64,000 nucleotides of DNA from Flavobacterium segetis (GTDB lineage: Bacteria > Bacteroidota > Bacteroidia > Flavobacteriales > Flavobacteriaceae), in NCBI RefSeq assembly GCF_900129575.1, contig NZ_FQWE01000002.1, positions 124,001 to 188,000 of the forward strand, given 5' to 3'. Numbering within the stretch: the stretch's first letter is position 1; the number at the start of each line of letters is the position of its first letter. Positions 17,237 through 26,342 of this stretch are shown here, piece by piece. A model generated the notes under the pieces. The model worked only from the letters and a program-made list of their open reading frames with translations, made no database searches and was not told the DNA's origin. The position numbers and the translations under genes are program-made.

Positions 17237-19319
17237 CTAAAAGGTCTTTAGCTCTGAATGTTTCAATAGTTTCAAAAAAAGTGACTGCTTCCTCTAAATA
17301 TTTTTTGGCAAAAGCCTCAGAAGGTTCATTTTGATTGATCTGAAATACTAATTCTTTCAAACTGGTTTTTAAGGGAATTTTTTTTGTTGCCACAAAAACA
17401 GTGTCAAATAAATCGATTATTCCAGCTTGATGATTTGTTTTTTGGTTTTCTGAAAGTAATAAGGCTTTAGATCCATTTACAAAACCAGCATAAGCGTGAT
17501 AAATAGCGTCTGTATGATTTTTATCTTCAAAAGCTTCTCTGGCAAATGTCAACTTATCTTTAGCTTCCAATAAAAGCGTAGCAACTAAATCAATCACAAC
17601 TCCTGCACATTCGCCTACACCAACTGCTTTAACATAATTATCAGCATTTCCCCAATCTACAAAATCAGCTTCGGTAAGATTAGCCAAGTCGGCTAAGGGT
17701 TTCAACATTTCATAGAAATATTTCTCGCCTTTGGCATCATAATAATTCAAGAATGATTGTCCATTTGTATTAGCTTCAAAATCATTTAAAATGTACCGCA
17801 ATGCATCAGGTCCTCTCCGGCTTGGAATTTTGATTACTTTATCTGAAAATCGTCCTGATCCATTTCCTAAATTTCCACCGCCCAATAATACTTGAAGTGC
17901 TGGTGCAACAAGTTTTCCAGCATTGATTGACATTCCTTGAAAACCTATTTCGGCCATATTGTGTTGTCCACAAGCATTCATACAACCACTAATTTTGATC
18001 GTGATTTCGCGATTATCCCTGTATTGAGGATATTCTGCTGCTAGTACTCGTTCTAATTCTACTGCAATTCCGGTGCTGCTTGCAATTCCTAGATTACAGG
18101 TATCTGTTCCCGGGCAGGCTGTGATGTCTGAAATTGTATTGTATCCCAAGGTTACAAAATCTAATTTGGCCAATTCTTGATAGAAAAACGGCAAATTTTG
18201 TTCTTTCACGTGGCGAATCAAAATATCTTGTCTCAATGTAAAGCGCAGTTCATTAGCTGCATAATTTTTTATTAAGTCCGCTAATAATCGTGCTTTGTCA
18301 GTATAAAAATCACCTAATAAAACTTTAATTCCAATGGCATAATATCCTTCTTGTTTTTGAGCGATTACGTTTGAATTTTTCCACGCCTCAAAAGCTACTC
18401 TATCTTCGATTTCTACTTCCGGCGCTTCTAATAGAGGAGCTGGAATTGCACCATCAAAAGCTGTTGTATCTATTTCAACTACGTGGTGTGACAAGGCAAG
18501 TTTCTCTTCATCGACTAAACGTAAGAATTCATCGCGTCCGATATCTTTAATTAAGAATTTCATCCGTGCTTTCAACCTTTTAGCTCTTTCGCCAAAGCGA
18601 TCAAATATTCGCAAAACTCCTTCAGTAGTTGGAATAATTTGGTTCACCGGAATAAATTCTGATAATAATTCGGCGTGGCTTGGTTGAGAACCTAATCCAC
18701 CACCAAGCATTACTTTGAATCCTCTTTCTCCATTTACAATCCTTGGAATAAAACCTAAATCATGTAAATAACTCAAGGCAGTATCTTTATCAGAAGACGA
18801 AAATGAAATTTTGAATTTGCGCCCCATTTCTTGACAAATGGGATTTCTTAAAAAAAATTGAAACATAGCGTGTGCATAGGGAGAGACATCAAAGAGTTCC
18901 TCTACATCAATTCCTGCCGTTTCACTCGCTGTAATGTTTCTGACCGTATTGCCACAAGCTTCACGAAGTGTAACGTCATCTTTCTCTAATTCAGCCCATA
19001 ATTGCGGTGTTCTATCTAAACTCACATAGTGAATCTGGATATCCTGCCGTGTTGTTATATGCAAACGCCCGGTTGAATATTCGTCAGATACTTTTGTAAT
19101 CCGCAGTAATTGTTCGCTTGTCACTTTGCCAAAAGGCAACTTAATCCGAATCATTTGAACGCCTTCCTGACGCTGACCATACACTCCTCTCGCCAAACGA
19201 AGGCTACGGAAGCGCTCGTCGTCAATTTTTCCATTACGGAATAAAGCAATTTTTTTTTCTAAATCGATAATGTCTTTTTGGACAATCGGGTCTTCTATTT
19301 CGGTTCTAAAACTTTCCAT
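17226..19319 (-). CDS. Ferredoxin-type sulfite/nitrite reductase with C-terminal HEPN-like domain
   Basis: A 697-residue siroheme/4Fe-4S reductase with duplicated ferrodoxin-like halves. The cluster cysteines appear as CPGTDTCNLG and SGCMNACGQH (CxxxxxC and CxxxC), and STGRLHITTRQDIQIHYV and ELRFTLRQDILIRHV are the substrate-binding repeats. In this operon (cysH, cysD, cysN, siroheme genes) it should reduce sulfite to sulfide. It is about 130 residues longer than usual enzymes; the extra C-terminal part (from about residue 590, EAFEDKNHTDAIYHAYAGF) is helical and looks like a HEPN domain, but lacks an obvious Rx4-6H nuclease motif. Nitrite reduction cannot be excluded from sequence. Confidence 0.88.
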   Translation of the reverse strand: MESFRTEIEDPIVQKDIIDLEKKIALFRNGKIDDERFRSLRLARGVYGQRQEGVQMIRIKLPFGKVTSEQLLRITKVSDEYSTGRLHITTRQDIQIHYVSLDRTPQLWAELEKDDVTLREACGNTVRNITASETAGIDVEELFDVSPYAHAMFQFFLRNPICQEMGRKFKISFSSSDKDTALSYLHDLGFIPRIVNGERGFKVMLGGGLGSQPSHAELLSEFIPVNQIIPTTEGVLRIFDRFGERAKRLKARMKFLIKDIGRDEFLRLVDEEKLALSHHVVEIDTTAFDGAIPAPLLEAPEVEIEDRVAFEAWKNSNVIAQKQEGYYAIGIKVLLGDFYTDKARLLADLIKNYAANELRFTLRQDILIRHVKEQNLPFFYQELAKLDFVTLGYNTISDITACPGTDTCNLGIASSTGIAVELERVLAAEYPQYRDNREITIKISGCMNACGQHNMAEIGFQGMSINAGKLVAPALQVLLGGGNLGNGSGRFSDKVIKIPSRRGPDALRYILNDFEANTNGQSFLNYYDAKGEKYFYEMLKPLADLANLTEADFVDWGNADNYVKAVGVGECAGVVIDLVATLLLEAKDKLTFAREAFEDKNHTDAIYHAYAGFVNGSKALLLSENQKTNHQAGIIDLFDTVFVATKKIPLKTSLKELVFQINQNEPSEAFAKKYLEEAVTFFETIETFRAKDLLDEK

Positions 19320-19348
19320 CTGTGTTTTGTTTTTGGCAAAAGTTATAT

Positions 19349-20593
19349 TTAGTTTATAAATCCAACTCCGGCTGTGGTATTAGTAGCTACGTCTATTAGG
19401 ATAAAAGCGCCGTTTGATTTATTGTCATTGTAAGCATCAAAATACAAGGCTTTACTCAACTTGATACTTACTTCGCCTATTTCATTGATTGCTAAATGAT
19501 TTGCTGGAACAGTTCCTGAATAATCAGTTGAGATTACATTTTTCACGCGATCTATTTTCGCCAAAACTCTGTTAGTATTGTGTTGTACCAAATATTTTGC
19601 GCCAGCAACTAGCTTTTTACTGTCCATCCAGCAAATTGTGGTGTGAATTTCTTTTTCAATTTTAGGAAGTTCATCTGATTTTACAATCATATCGCCTCGA
19701 GCGACATTGATGTCATTTTCTAATTCAATTGTAATGGAAGTTCCAGTAGAAGCTTCATCAAATTGTTTATCAAAAAAATGAATTTTAGAGACAACAGACT
19801 CTGTTAAAGAAGGCAGAACCGTTACGGCATCACCTACTTTTATATTGTTACCATACAATTTCCCAGCATATCCTCGAAAATCGTGAAAGTTTTCAGTTTT
19901 TGGACGAATAACCGTTTGCACTGGGAAACGTGTTTTTCCTTTTTCAAAAACATCCGCTGGTTCTAAACCTTCCAGATGCTCTAATACCGTCTGTCCTCTA
20001 TACCAGGACATATCATCGGATTTATTAACCACATTGCCGCCGTTAATTGCGCTCAAAGGAATATAACTTACTGTTTGCTCTTTAAAAGTACTTTTAGCAT
20101 TTAAAGCTTGAAAATCAGCTTTGATCTTATTAAAAACTTCCTCAGAATAATCAACTAAGTCCATTTTATTGATCGCCACTATTACTTCTTTCACTCGCAA
20201 TAAATTATTTATAAAAAAATGACGCTTTGTTTGCTCAATAACTCCTTTACGGGCATCAATCAAAATAATGGAAACCTGTGAAGTCGAAGCTCCCGTAACC
20301 ATGTTTCGAGTGTATTCAACATGTCCTGGCGTATCAGCAATGATATAGCTTTTCTTAGCTGTTGAAAAATAAATATGTGCCACATCAATCGTAATTCCTT
20401 GCTCTCGCTCAGCAACTAAACCATCTGTAGCTAAGGAAAAATCGAGATAATCATAACCTTTTTGCTTGCTACTTTTCTCAATTGCTTCTATTTTATCTGT
20501 TGTCAATGATTTTGTATCGTATAATAACCGTCCAATTAAAGTACTCTTACCGTCATCTACACTTCCTGCTGTTGCTATTTTTAAAACTTCCAT
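19349..20593 (-). CDS. cysN: Sulfate adenylyltransferase subunit 1 (GTPase)
   Basis: A 414-residue translation-factor-like GTPase: G1 GSVDDGKSTLIGRLLYD, G3 DTPGHVEYTRNM, G4 NKMDLVD, followed by two beta-barrel domains. CysN couples GTP hydrolysis to APS formation by CysD. It has no fused APS-kinase domain (CysC), consistent with direct use of APS by the reductase encoded upstream. It lies between cysD and the sulfite reductase gene in the same direction. Confidence 0.95.
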   Translation of the reverse strand: MEVLKIATAGSVDDGKSTLIGRLLYDTKSLTTDKIEAIEKSSKQKGYDYLDFSLATDGLVAEREQGITIDVAHIYFSTAKKSYIIADTPGHVEYTRNMVTGASTSQVSIILIDARKGVIEQTKRHFFINNLLRVKEVIVAINKMDLVDYSEEVFNKIKADFQALNAKSTFKEQTVSYIPLSAINGGNVVNKSDDMSWYRGQTVLEHLEGLEPADVFEKGKTRFPVQTVIRPKTENFHDFRGYAGKLYGNNIKVGDAVTVLPSLTESVVSKIHFFDKQFDEASTGTSITIELENDINVARGDMIVKSDELPKIEKEIHTTICWMDSKKLVAGAKYLVQHNTNRVLAKIDRVKNVISTDYSGTVPANHLAINEIGEVSIKLSKALYFDAYNDNKSNGAFILIDVATNTTAGVGFIN

Positions 20594-20671
20594 ATTATTT
20601 ATTTGTATTAAGGTTTAAGTATGAAGTATTAAGATCGTAAGTTCAAAAACTTACTCCGTATCACTTACTCC

Positions 20672-21571
20672 TTAAAAATACCCTTGTTGTTTTCTTTTTT
20701 CCATTGCAGCTTCAGATCGTTTATCATCAATTCTAGCACCACGTTCTGAAATTGTCGAGGTTCTAATTTCGCCTACCACTTCTTGAATTGTTGTAGCATA
20801 AGAATCAACAGCAGCGGTACAACTCATGTCGCCAACGGTTCTAAAACGAACAATTCGTTCCTCTATTTGTTCGTCTTCCTCTTGATATACAAAAGGAGAA
20901 TGCGACCAGATTAATCCATCTCTCATAAATACTTTACGCGTATGTGAAAAGTAAATACTAGGAATTTCAATGTTTTCTTGTTCGATATAACTCCAAACAT
21001 CTAATTCAGTCCAATTTGAAATTGGAAAGACGCGCACATTTTGACCGTTTTCAATTTTTCCGTTCAAAATATCAAATAATTCGGGACGTTGATTTTTTTC
21101 ATCCCATTGTCCAAAATCATCGCGCACGGAAAATATCCGTTCTTTAGCTCTTGCTTTTTCTTCGTCACGGCGGGCTCCACCTATACAAGCATCAAACTTA
21201 AATTCTTCAATTGCATCTAATAAGGTTATGGTTTGTAAACTATTTCGACTCGAATATTTGCCTGATTCCTCCACCACTTTCCCTTGATCAATAGCTTGTT
21301 GAACATGACGAACAATTAACTCCAAACCTAATTCAGCGACCAACTTATCCCTAAATGCAATTGTTTCTGGAAAATTATGTCCCGTGTCAACATGTAACAA
21401 TGGAAAAGGAATTTTAGCCGGAAAAAATGCTTTTTGAGCCAATCGCACTAAAGTAATCGAATCTTTTCCACCTGAGAAAAGTAAAACGGGTCTGTCAAAT
21501 TGAGAAATGACTTCTCTAAATATATATATCGCTTCGCTTTCTAAAGCGTTTGTTTTTAATAATGTGATCAT
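20672..21571 (-). CDS. cysD: Sulfate adenylyltransferase subunit 2
   Basis: About 299 residues of the ATP-pyrophosphatase family, with the PP-loop LLFSGGKDSITLVRLA, HVDTGHNFPETIAFRD, IGGARRDEEKARAKERIFS, and the RFRTVGDMSCTAAVDS and ERGARIDDKRSEAAME C-terminal signatures of CysD. It adenylates sulfate to APS with CysN. The open frame extends to 21610, but MITLLKTNALESEAIYIFREV at 21571 aligns with the normal CysD start; the extra 13 residues are unlike the family. Confidence 0.94.
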   Translation of the reverse strand: MITLLKTNALESEAIYIFREVISQFDRPVLLFSGGKDSITLVRLAQKAFFPAKIPFPLLHVDTGHNFPETIAFRDKLVAELGLELIVRHVQQAIDQGKVVEESGKYSSRNSLQTITLLDAIEEFKFDACIGGARRDEEKARAKERIFSVRDDFGQWDEKNQRPELFDILNGKIENGQNVRVFPISNWTELDVWSYIEQENIEIPSIYFSHTRKVFMRDGLIWSHSPFVYQEEDEQIEERIVRFRTVGDMSCTAAVDSYATTIQEVVGEIRTSTISERGARIDDKRSEAAMEKRKQQGYF

Positions 21572-21637
21572 TTTTCTATGGTAATTTGTTAAACTGCTTA
21601 TTTGGTGCATGGATTAAACAGTGAAGCGATTAAGTTT

Positions 21638-22339
21638 TTATTTTTGGTGTAAACCACATTCTTTATGACTAGATTCCCACCACCATCTTCCTGCCCTTAT
21701 ATCTTCTCCTGCGTTTATTGCTCTGGTGCAAGGCGCACATCCTATACTTATAAATCCTTGTTTGTGTAAAGTATTTTGCGGTACGTTATTTATTTCTAAA
21801 TATTCTTCTACCTCTTTTAAACTCCACTTTAATAAAGGATTGAATTTTATTATTTCGAACTTTTCATCGTATTCAAAAAGTGATAATTCACTTCTGTTTA
21901 TAGATTGCTCTGCTCTTAAACCTGTAATCCAAATTTTATTCCCATATAATGCTTTAGTTAGCGGCTCAACTTTTCGAATAAAGCAGCACTCCTTTCTATT
22001 GTCCACAGAATGATAAAAACTATTAGGTCCTTTATTATCCAGTATTTTTTCTACTGCCACCGCTTCAGGAAAATAAACTTTTATATCGATGTTATAATTT
22101 TTTAAAGTTTTATCAAAGACATCATACGTTTCTTGAAATAATCTTCCAGTGTCAAGAGTAAAAATGTTTATTGCATACTTATTGTTAGCTATAATAGCAG
22201 TAATCACTTGATCTTCCTGTCCAAAAGAAGTTGAAAAAGCAACTTGATTTTTATATTCATGCGCTAAAAAATCTAATGTTTGCTCAATAGAAAATTTTTC
22301 TGTTTTATGAATTAATGTCGACAGTATTTCTTTATCCAT
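21638..22339 (-). CDS. cysH: Adenylyl-sulfate (APS) reductase, assimilatory
   Basis: A 233-residue reductase of the PAPS/APS family. It has the SFGQEDQVI loop, LDTGRLFQETYDV, the C-terminal ECGLH with the catalytic cysteine, and two extra cysteine pairs (KECCFIRKVEPL and GCAPCTRAI). The CC...CxxC set binds a 4Fe-4S cluster and marks enzymes that use APS rather than PAPS. That agrees with the absence of a cysC gene in this cluster. It is the first gene of the sulfate-reduction operon, under the promoter at 22390-22419. Confidence 0.9.
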   Translation of the reverse strand: MDKEILSTLIHKTEKFSIEQTLDFLAHEYKNQVAFSTSFGQEDQVITAIIANNKYAINIFTLDTGRLFQETYDVFDKTLKNYNIDIKVYFPEAVAVEKILDNKGPNSFYHSVDNRKECCFIRKVEPLTKALYGNKIWITGLRAEQSINRSELSLFEYDEKFEIIKFNPLLKWSLKEVEEYLEINNVPQNTLHKQGFISIGCAPCTRAINAGEDIRAGRWWWESSHKECGLHQK

Positions 22340-22364
22340 TTTAGTCCTTAATTTATTCTATTAC

Positions 22365-22384
22365 CCTATAGGCTTTGTAGATTA
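22365..22384 (+). promoter_or_regulatory. Shared 20-bp operator motif, copy 1 (cys operon)
   Basis: CCTATAGGCTTTGTAGATTA matches the consensus CCTATRGRYTWDGTAGAYTA also found at 22598-22617 (minus) and 32974-32993. Here it sits over or just downstream of the predicted cysH transcription start, a position suited to repression. Confidence 0.5.
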
Positions 22385-22389
22385 CAAGG

Positions 22390-22419
22390 CAAAAGTACTA
22401 TTTATTTTTAATTAACAAA
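22390..22419 (-). promoter_or_regulatory. Promoter of the cysH-cysD-cysN-sir-siroheme operon
   Basis: On the minus strand TTTG (22419-22416) is followed after 18 bases by TACTTTTG (22397-22390), nearly the full Bacteroidota consensus. It lies about 50 bases before the cysH start. Confidence 0.75.
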
Positions 22420-22597
22420 ATAATTTAAAAAAATTATTAACTGGAAATAGCATCCTTCACAAGATTAATAGTTGCAATTTCAGCACATCAAGTTCTTAAT
22501 TTATTATATTCTAAAAAGCAGATCATTATATTATGATATCCCTAAAATTTATCAAAACTACCTGTCTAATATGTAAAACTTACTATTACAATATATT

Positions 22598-22617
22598 TAG
22601 TCTACCTAACCCATAGG
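22598..22617 (-). promoter_or_regulatory. Shared 20-bp operator motif, copy 2 (permease)
   Basis: On the minus strand CCTATGGGTTAGGTAGACTA, 15 of 20 identical to copy 1 and 16 of 20 to the metK/metY copy. It covers the place where a -33 box of the permease promoter would be. Confidence 0.5.
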
Positions 22618-22636
22618 ATGATTTATTATTAATTTT

Positions 22637-22644
22637 TATTTTTG
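22637..22644 (+). promoter_or_regulatory. Promoter -7 element (TATTTTTG) for the TauE/SafE permease
   Basis: A TAnnTTTG match 15 bases before the ATG. No TTTG box is found at the proper distance; instead the shared motif occupies that position. Confidence 0.5.
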
Positions 22645-22658
22645 CATAAAATTTTAGT

Positions 22659-23441
22659 ATGGATTTTGAAATTGGATTAGTTGCTGCAGGTTTAACCGTT
22701 GGTTTCATCGTAGGTATGACTGGAGTAGGCGGCGGCTCATTGATGACACCTATTTTATTATGGTTTGGAATTCCTCCAACAACTGCAGTGGGCACAGACT
22801 TACTCTACGCCGCCTTTACTAAAATGGGAGGCGTTTATGTACATCATAAAAAAAAGAATATAAATTGGACTATTACAGCCTGGCTTTCATTAGGCAGTAT
22901 TCCCTCAGCTCTCCTTACATTATGGATTTTACACAGTATAAAAACTGATATTACTGTTTTAAATAACATTATAAAAAATGGATTAGGCTGGGCTCTTTTA
23001 TTTACCGCAGTGGCTATTATATTTAAAAAGAAACTTTTACTGCTTTCTCAAAAACATTCTGGCGACAAATTTCACAGTGAAAGTAAAACCCGGAATACAC
23101 TGACTGTTGTAATAGGTTTAATACTGGGAGCAGTTGTTACCTTAACGTCTATAGGAGCTGGTGCTTTAGGAACTGTAACTTTATTTTTCTTATATCCATT
23201 ATTAGCTACGCCGCGACTAGTGGGAACCGAAATTGCTCATGCCGTTCCATTGACACTTGTAGCTGGATTAGGGCATGCTTCAATGGGAAATCTAGATCTT
23301 GGATTATTAGCGCAATTATTAGTAGGATCACTGCCCGGTATATATTTAGGAAGTATTTTAAGTGGCAAAGTCCCTGATCTATTTCTTAGAAATGCAATAG
23401 CGATAATGCTCTTTATTGTAGGATATAAACTAATTTTTTAG
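22659..23441 (+). CDS. TauE/SafE family sulfite exporter / permease
   Basis: A 260-residue protein with about eight hydrophobic segments. The two halves carry the family's repeated Gly-rich motifs: GFIVGMTGVGGGSLMTPIL and then TLTSIGAGALGTVTLFFLYP. These inner-membrane proteins move sulfur anions such as sulfite or sulfoacetate. It is transcribed divergently from the sulfate-reduction operon and shares a DNA motif with it, so a role in sulfate uptake or sulfite export in that pathway is likely. Direction of transport cannot be read from sequence. Confidence 0.87.
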   Translation: MDFEIGLVAAGLTVGFIVGMTGVGGGSLMTPILLWFGIPPTTAVGTDLLYAAFTKMGGVYVHHKKKNINWTITAWLSLGSIPSALLTLWILHSIKTDITVLNNIIKNGLGWALLFTAVAIIFKKKLLLLSQKHSGDKFHSESKTRNTLTVVIGLILGAVVTLTSIGAGALGTVTLFFLYPLLATPRLVGTEIAHAVPLTLVAGLGHASMGNLDLGLLAQLLVGSLPGIYLGSILSGKVPDLFLRNAIAIMLFIVGYKLIF

Positions 23442-23609
23442 TTTTATGAAGGTATGATTTTTTTAAATTATACAATATATAATCTTCTGTATTTTCTTTA
23501 ATCTTTTACAAATACATTAAAACACAGGAGTCTTTCGCTTTTTTAAAAGTTCAAAACGATACTAAATCACTACAAGGATTTACTGTTTGCGACAAAGCTC
23601 TTTTTTACT

Positions 23610-23740
23610 GCGTGAGGGATTGCAGTGGAAATCCTTTTTTACTATATGAAGTGCTAACGCAATAGAATAAAAAAGATTGGAACAAAAAGCCCGACCAGAA
23701 ATGCAAGGAGGAACGACGAAGTAAATGAAGGGTCACGCCC
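23610..23740. repeat. Dispersed hairpin repeat, inverted full-length copy
   Basis: Starts GCGTGAGGGATTGCAGTGG and ends AAGCCCGACC, GGAGGAACGACGAAG, ATGAAGGGTCACGCCC: the reverse complement of the 1164-1280 family with a longer central part. It fills the gap between the permease and the Rrf2 gene (transcribed toward each other). Confidence 0.75.
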
Positions 23741-23766
23741 AAAAGGATAAACTTTTAGTACTCGAT

Positions 23767-24177
23767 CTAAAAAGCAATATCGGCGAGGGTATTACTTTCT
23801 AAAATTTGCAAGGTATTGTCGCGTACTTCTATCATTAATTTGCGAACTGCACAGGCAGTTTCATCTTTACAATCTTCACATTTTTCATAGAAATTATGAC
23901 TAGCACAAGGTAAAAGTGCTATTGGACCTTCGAGAATCCGGTAAACATGAGCCATATTGATGTCTCTTGGTTCCTTAATTAAGTAATAACCACCACCCTT
24001 ACCTTTCTTAGCTCCTAAAAATCCAGAGTGACGCAATAATAGTAATATACTTTCTAAAAATTTTAACGAAATGTTTTCACTCTTTGCTATCTCAGCTATT
24101 TGTACTGGCGTATTGTCTTTTTGGCGAGCCAAAAAAGTCAGTGCCTTTATTCCGTATTTAGTTTTTTTAGAGAGCAT
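23767..24177 (-). CDS. Rrf2 family transcriptional regulator
   Basis: A 136-residue winged-helix regulator with the typical Rrf2 start MLSKKTKYGIKALTFLA, the recognition region SLKFLESILLLLRHSGFLGAKKGKGGGYYL, and a cysteine cluster at Cys91, Cys100, Cys103 and Cys109. IscR-like relatives bind an Fe-S cluster through similar cysteines, while CymR senses the cysteine synthase complex. Beside the sulfate-reduction genes, it is the best candidate to bind the shared 20-bp motif, whose reverse complement (ATAGTCTACT) resembles an IscR half-site. That link is inference. Confidence 0.9.
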   Translation of the reverse strand: MLSKKTKYGIKALTFLARQKDNTPVQIAEIAKSENISLKFLESILLLLRHSGFLGAKKGKGGGYYLIKEPRDINMAHVYRILEGPIALLPCASHNFYEKCEDCKDETACAVRKLMIEVRDNTLQILESNTLADIAF

Positions 24178-24350
24178 TTGATGCGATTTATGATTTTTGA
24201 ATGCGTATTACCCATATATGATTTAAAAAAAATCATGACACTTTAAATTATTCGTTCAAATCTACAATGTAAAATCGTTAATTACAAATCTAAGAATGAA
24301 GAGAACTATTGTAAATAGTTTCTGAATTACACGTTTATATTTTTGCCATT

Positions 24351-24950
24351 AAACCTCTAAAATATTTTTAACTGGAAAGCTGAGATTATCAAATGGTAGT
24401 CTTTTTAATAAAGTGCCATTTGTAGCTGGCTTTCGACCACTATATTTATCATTTTCTAAAACATAACTATAAACTTTTTCATCGATTGGTTTTACAATTC
24501 AATACTCTTTTACGCCATTTTCTTGATATAAATTGAATTTCATATTCATTTATCTAGTAGAATTTTCACCCAATAGAATTTTAATAACGAGATCAGGAGC
24601 ACCTAAGCAGCGTTTATCATCTAATTTACTAGTACCAAATAGTACACATAAATCATTCTAAACAGCAGTTATAATTTGATTATCGCCCGTGCTCACTTTA
24701 TCGTCATTTAATCGAACATCAAATGGCGCCGCATACATTTTGTAATCTTGATCTTTTAAAAACTTAGCTATTGTTAAAGTGATTGACATAGAAATTCCTT
24801 GATGTTTCCTGCTTGAAGTAAGACTCATCTTGAAAATAATAGCTTTTACTAATTCCATACGCTCTTTAAATTGCCACAGCAAATAATCGGCATAGGTGTA
24901 ACTTCCATTTAGGTCTAGTTAATCACTATTTGTAATAACAGTATTAATAT
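24351..24950 (-). pseudogene. Uma2-family (DUF820) restriction-endonuclease-fold protein, decayed
   Basis: Read on the minus strand the region gives pieces of one Uma2-type protein: YTYADYLLWQFKERMELVK, MYAAPFDVRLNDDKVSTGDN, SKLDDKRCLGAPDLVIKIL, NLYQENGVKEY, and VLENDKYSGRKPATNG. They stay mostly in one frame but are broken by several stop codons (after IITAV, after STR, after VKEY, and near the N-terminus). Only a 74-codon piece (24658-24882) remains open. Uma2 proteins are a large PD-(D/E)XK-like family of unknown function. It is a pseudogene between the Rrf2 gene and metZ. Confidence 0.8.
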
Positions 24951-25067
24951 CGATAGCGTTTATAATAAACTCACGCAATTTAGAAATAGAAAATATTGAA
25001 TTATAACTGCATGTGTTGTTTATAAAAATTAGCTCTAAAGCTGCATTCAAAATTGTTAATCACAAAT

Positions 25068-26240
25068 TTAAGAAAGCGCTTGTTCTAAATCAGCTATTAC
25101 GTCTTTTACAGTTTCTAATCCTACTGACACGCGCACTAAACCATCAGTAATGCTCACCGCTAAGCGTTCGTCAACTGACAATTTACTGTGGGTTGTAGAT
25201 GCGGGATGCGTAACAATTGTTCTAGTATCGCCAATATTTGCAGAAAGTGAACACAATTTAATTTTATCTAAGAAGGCTCTTCCTGCTGAAAGTCCGCCTT
25301 TTATCTCAAAAGCGATAATATTTCCTCCTAAAAGCATTTGTTTTTTAGCAATATCATATTTTGGGTGCGATTTTAAAAAGGGGTATTTTACACTATTTAC
25401 ATTAGCATTTTTTTCTAAAAATTGGGCTACTATTAATGCATTTTCGCAATGTTTTTCTACACGAACTGCTAATGTTTCTAAACTTTTAGATAAAATCCAA
25501 GCATTAAACGGCGATAAAGCTGGACCAGTATTTCTAGAAAATAAATATATTTTGCGAATTAAATCCTCATTTCCAACGGTAACACCACCCAGAACTCTGC
25601 CTTGACCGTCAATTAATTTTGTAGCAGAATGAATTACTAAATCAGCGCCCCACTTTATAGGTTGCTGAATGTAAGGGGTTGCAAAACAGTTATCAATTAC
25701 CAATATTAAATTGTGTTTTTTAGCAATGTTGCCTAATAACTCTAAGTCTATAATATCTACTGCTGGATTTGTTGGAGATTCTGCATATAAAATTTTAGTG
25801 TTTGGCTTTATGAAACTTTCAATCGTCTCTGGTTTATTGATATCAAAATAAGAAGTTTCAATATTCCATTTTGGAAAATAAGTCATAAATAGAGCATGTG
25901 TAGAACCAAATACACTGCCTGCAGAAACGATATGGTCTCCTGAATTTAATAATGCTGCAAAAGTCGAAAACACAGCAGCCATGCCTGTTGCAAAAGCATA
26001 ACCAGCCTGGGCACCCTCCATTTTACATATTTTTTCGACAAACTCGCTTGTATTAGGATTGCTAAAACGACTATAAATATTTCTGTCTTTTTCCTCTGTG
26101 AAGGAAGCGCGCATGTCCTCGGCATCATCAAAGACAAAACTAGATGATAAATACAAAGGAACAGAATGTTCTTGAAATTGCGTTCTTTCTAACTGGGTGC
26201 GTATGGCTTGAGTTTCAAAACCAAATTCTGAATTGTTCAT
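25068..26240 (-). CDS. metZ: PLP-dependent homoserine-ester sulfhydrylase (MetZ-like)
   Basis: A 390-residue Cys/Met-metabolism PLP enzyme. The PLP lysine is in HSATKLIDGQGRVLGG; other signatures are YSRFSNPNTSEF, ATGMAAVFSTF, and ESPTNP. It most resembles O-succinylhomoserine sulfhydrylase, which adds sulfide to activated homoserine to give homocysteine. Cystathionine gamma-synthase or gamma-lyase are close relatives and remain possible. It is the last gene after the MetX-aspartokinase-HSD fusion and osmC, all in one direction behind a SAM-I riboswitch. Confidence 0.82.
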   Translation of the reverse strand: MNNSEFGFETQAIRTQLERTQFQEHSVPLYLSSSFVFDDAEDMRASFTEEKDRNIYSRFSNPNTSEFVEKICKMEGAQAGYAFATGMAAVFSTFAALLNSGDHIVSAGSVFGSTHALFMTYFPKWNIETSYFDINKPETIESFIKPNTKILYAESPTNPAVDIIDLELLGNIAKKHNLILVIDNCFATPYIQQPIKWGADLVIHSATKLIDGQGRVLGGVTVGNEDLIRKIYLFSRNTGPALSPFNAWILSKSLETLAVRVEKHCENALIVAQFLEKNANVNSVKYPFLKSHPKYDIAKKQMLLGGNIIAFEIKGGLSAGRAFLDKIKLCSLSANIGDTRTIVTHPASTTHSKLSVDERLAVSITDGLVRVSVGLETVKDVIADLEQALS

Positions 26241-26342
26241 AATATGAAAGCCTCATTATCCCAAAAGAGGGAATAATTACGAGGAATTTAATGGTTAATA
26301 GTGTGTTCTTTTTTAGTATCAATGGTCTAATTGAAAAATCTT

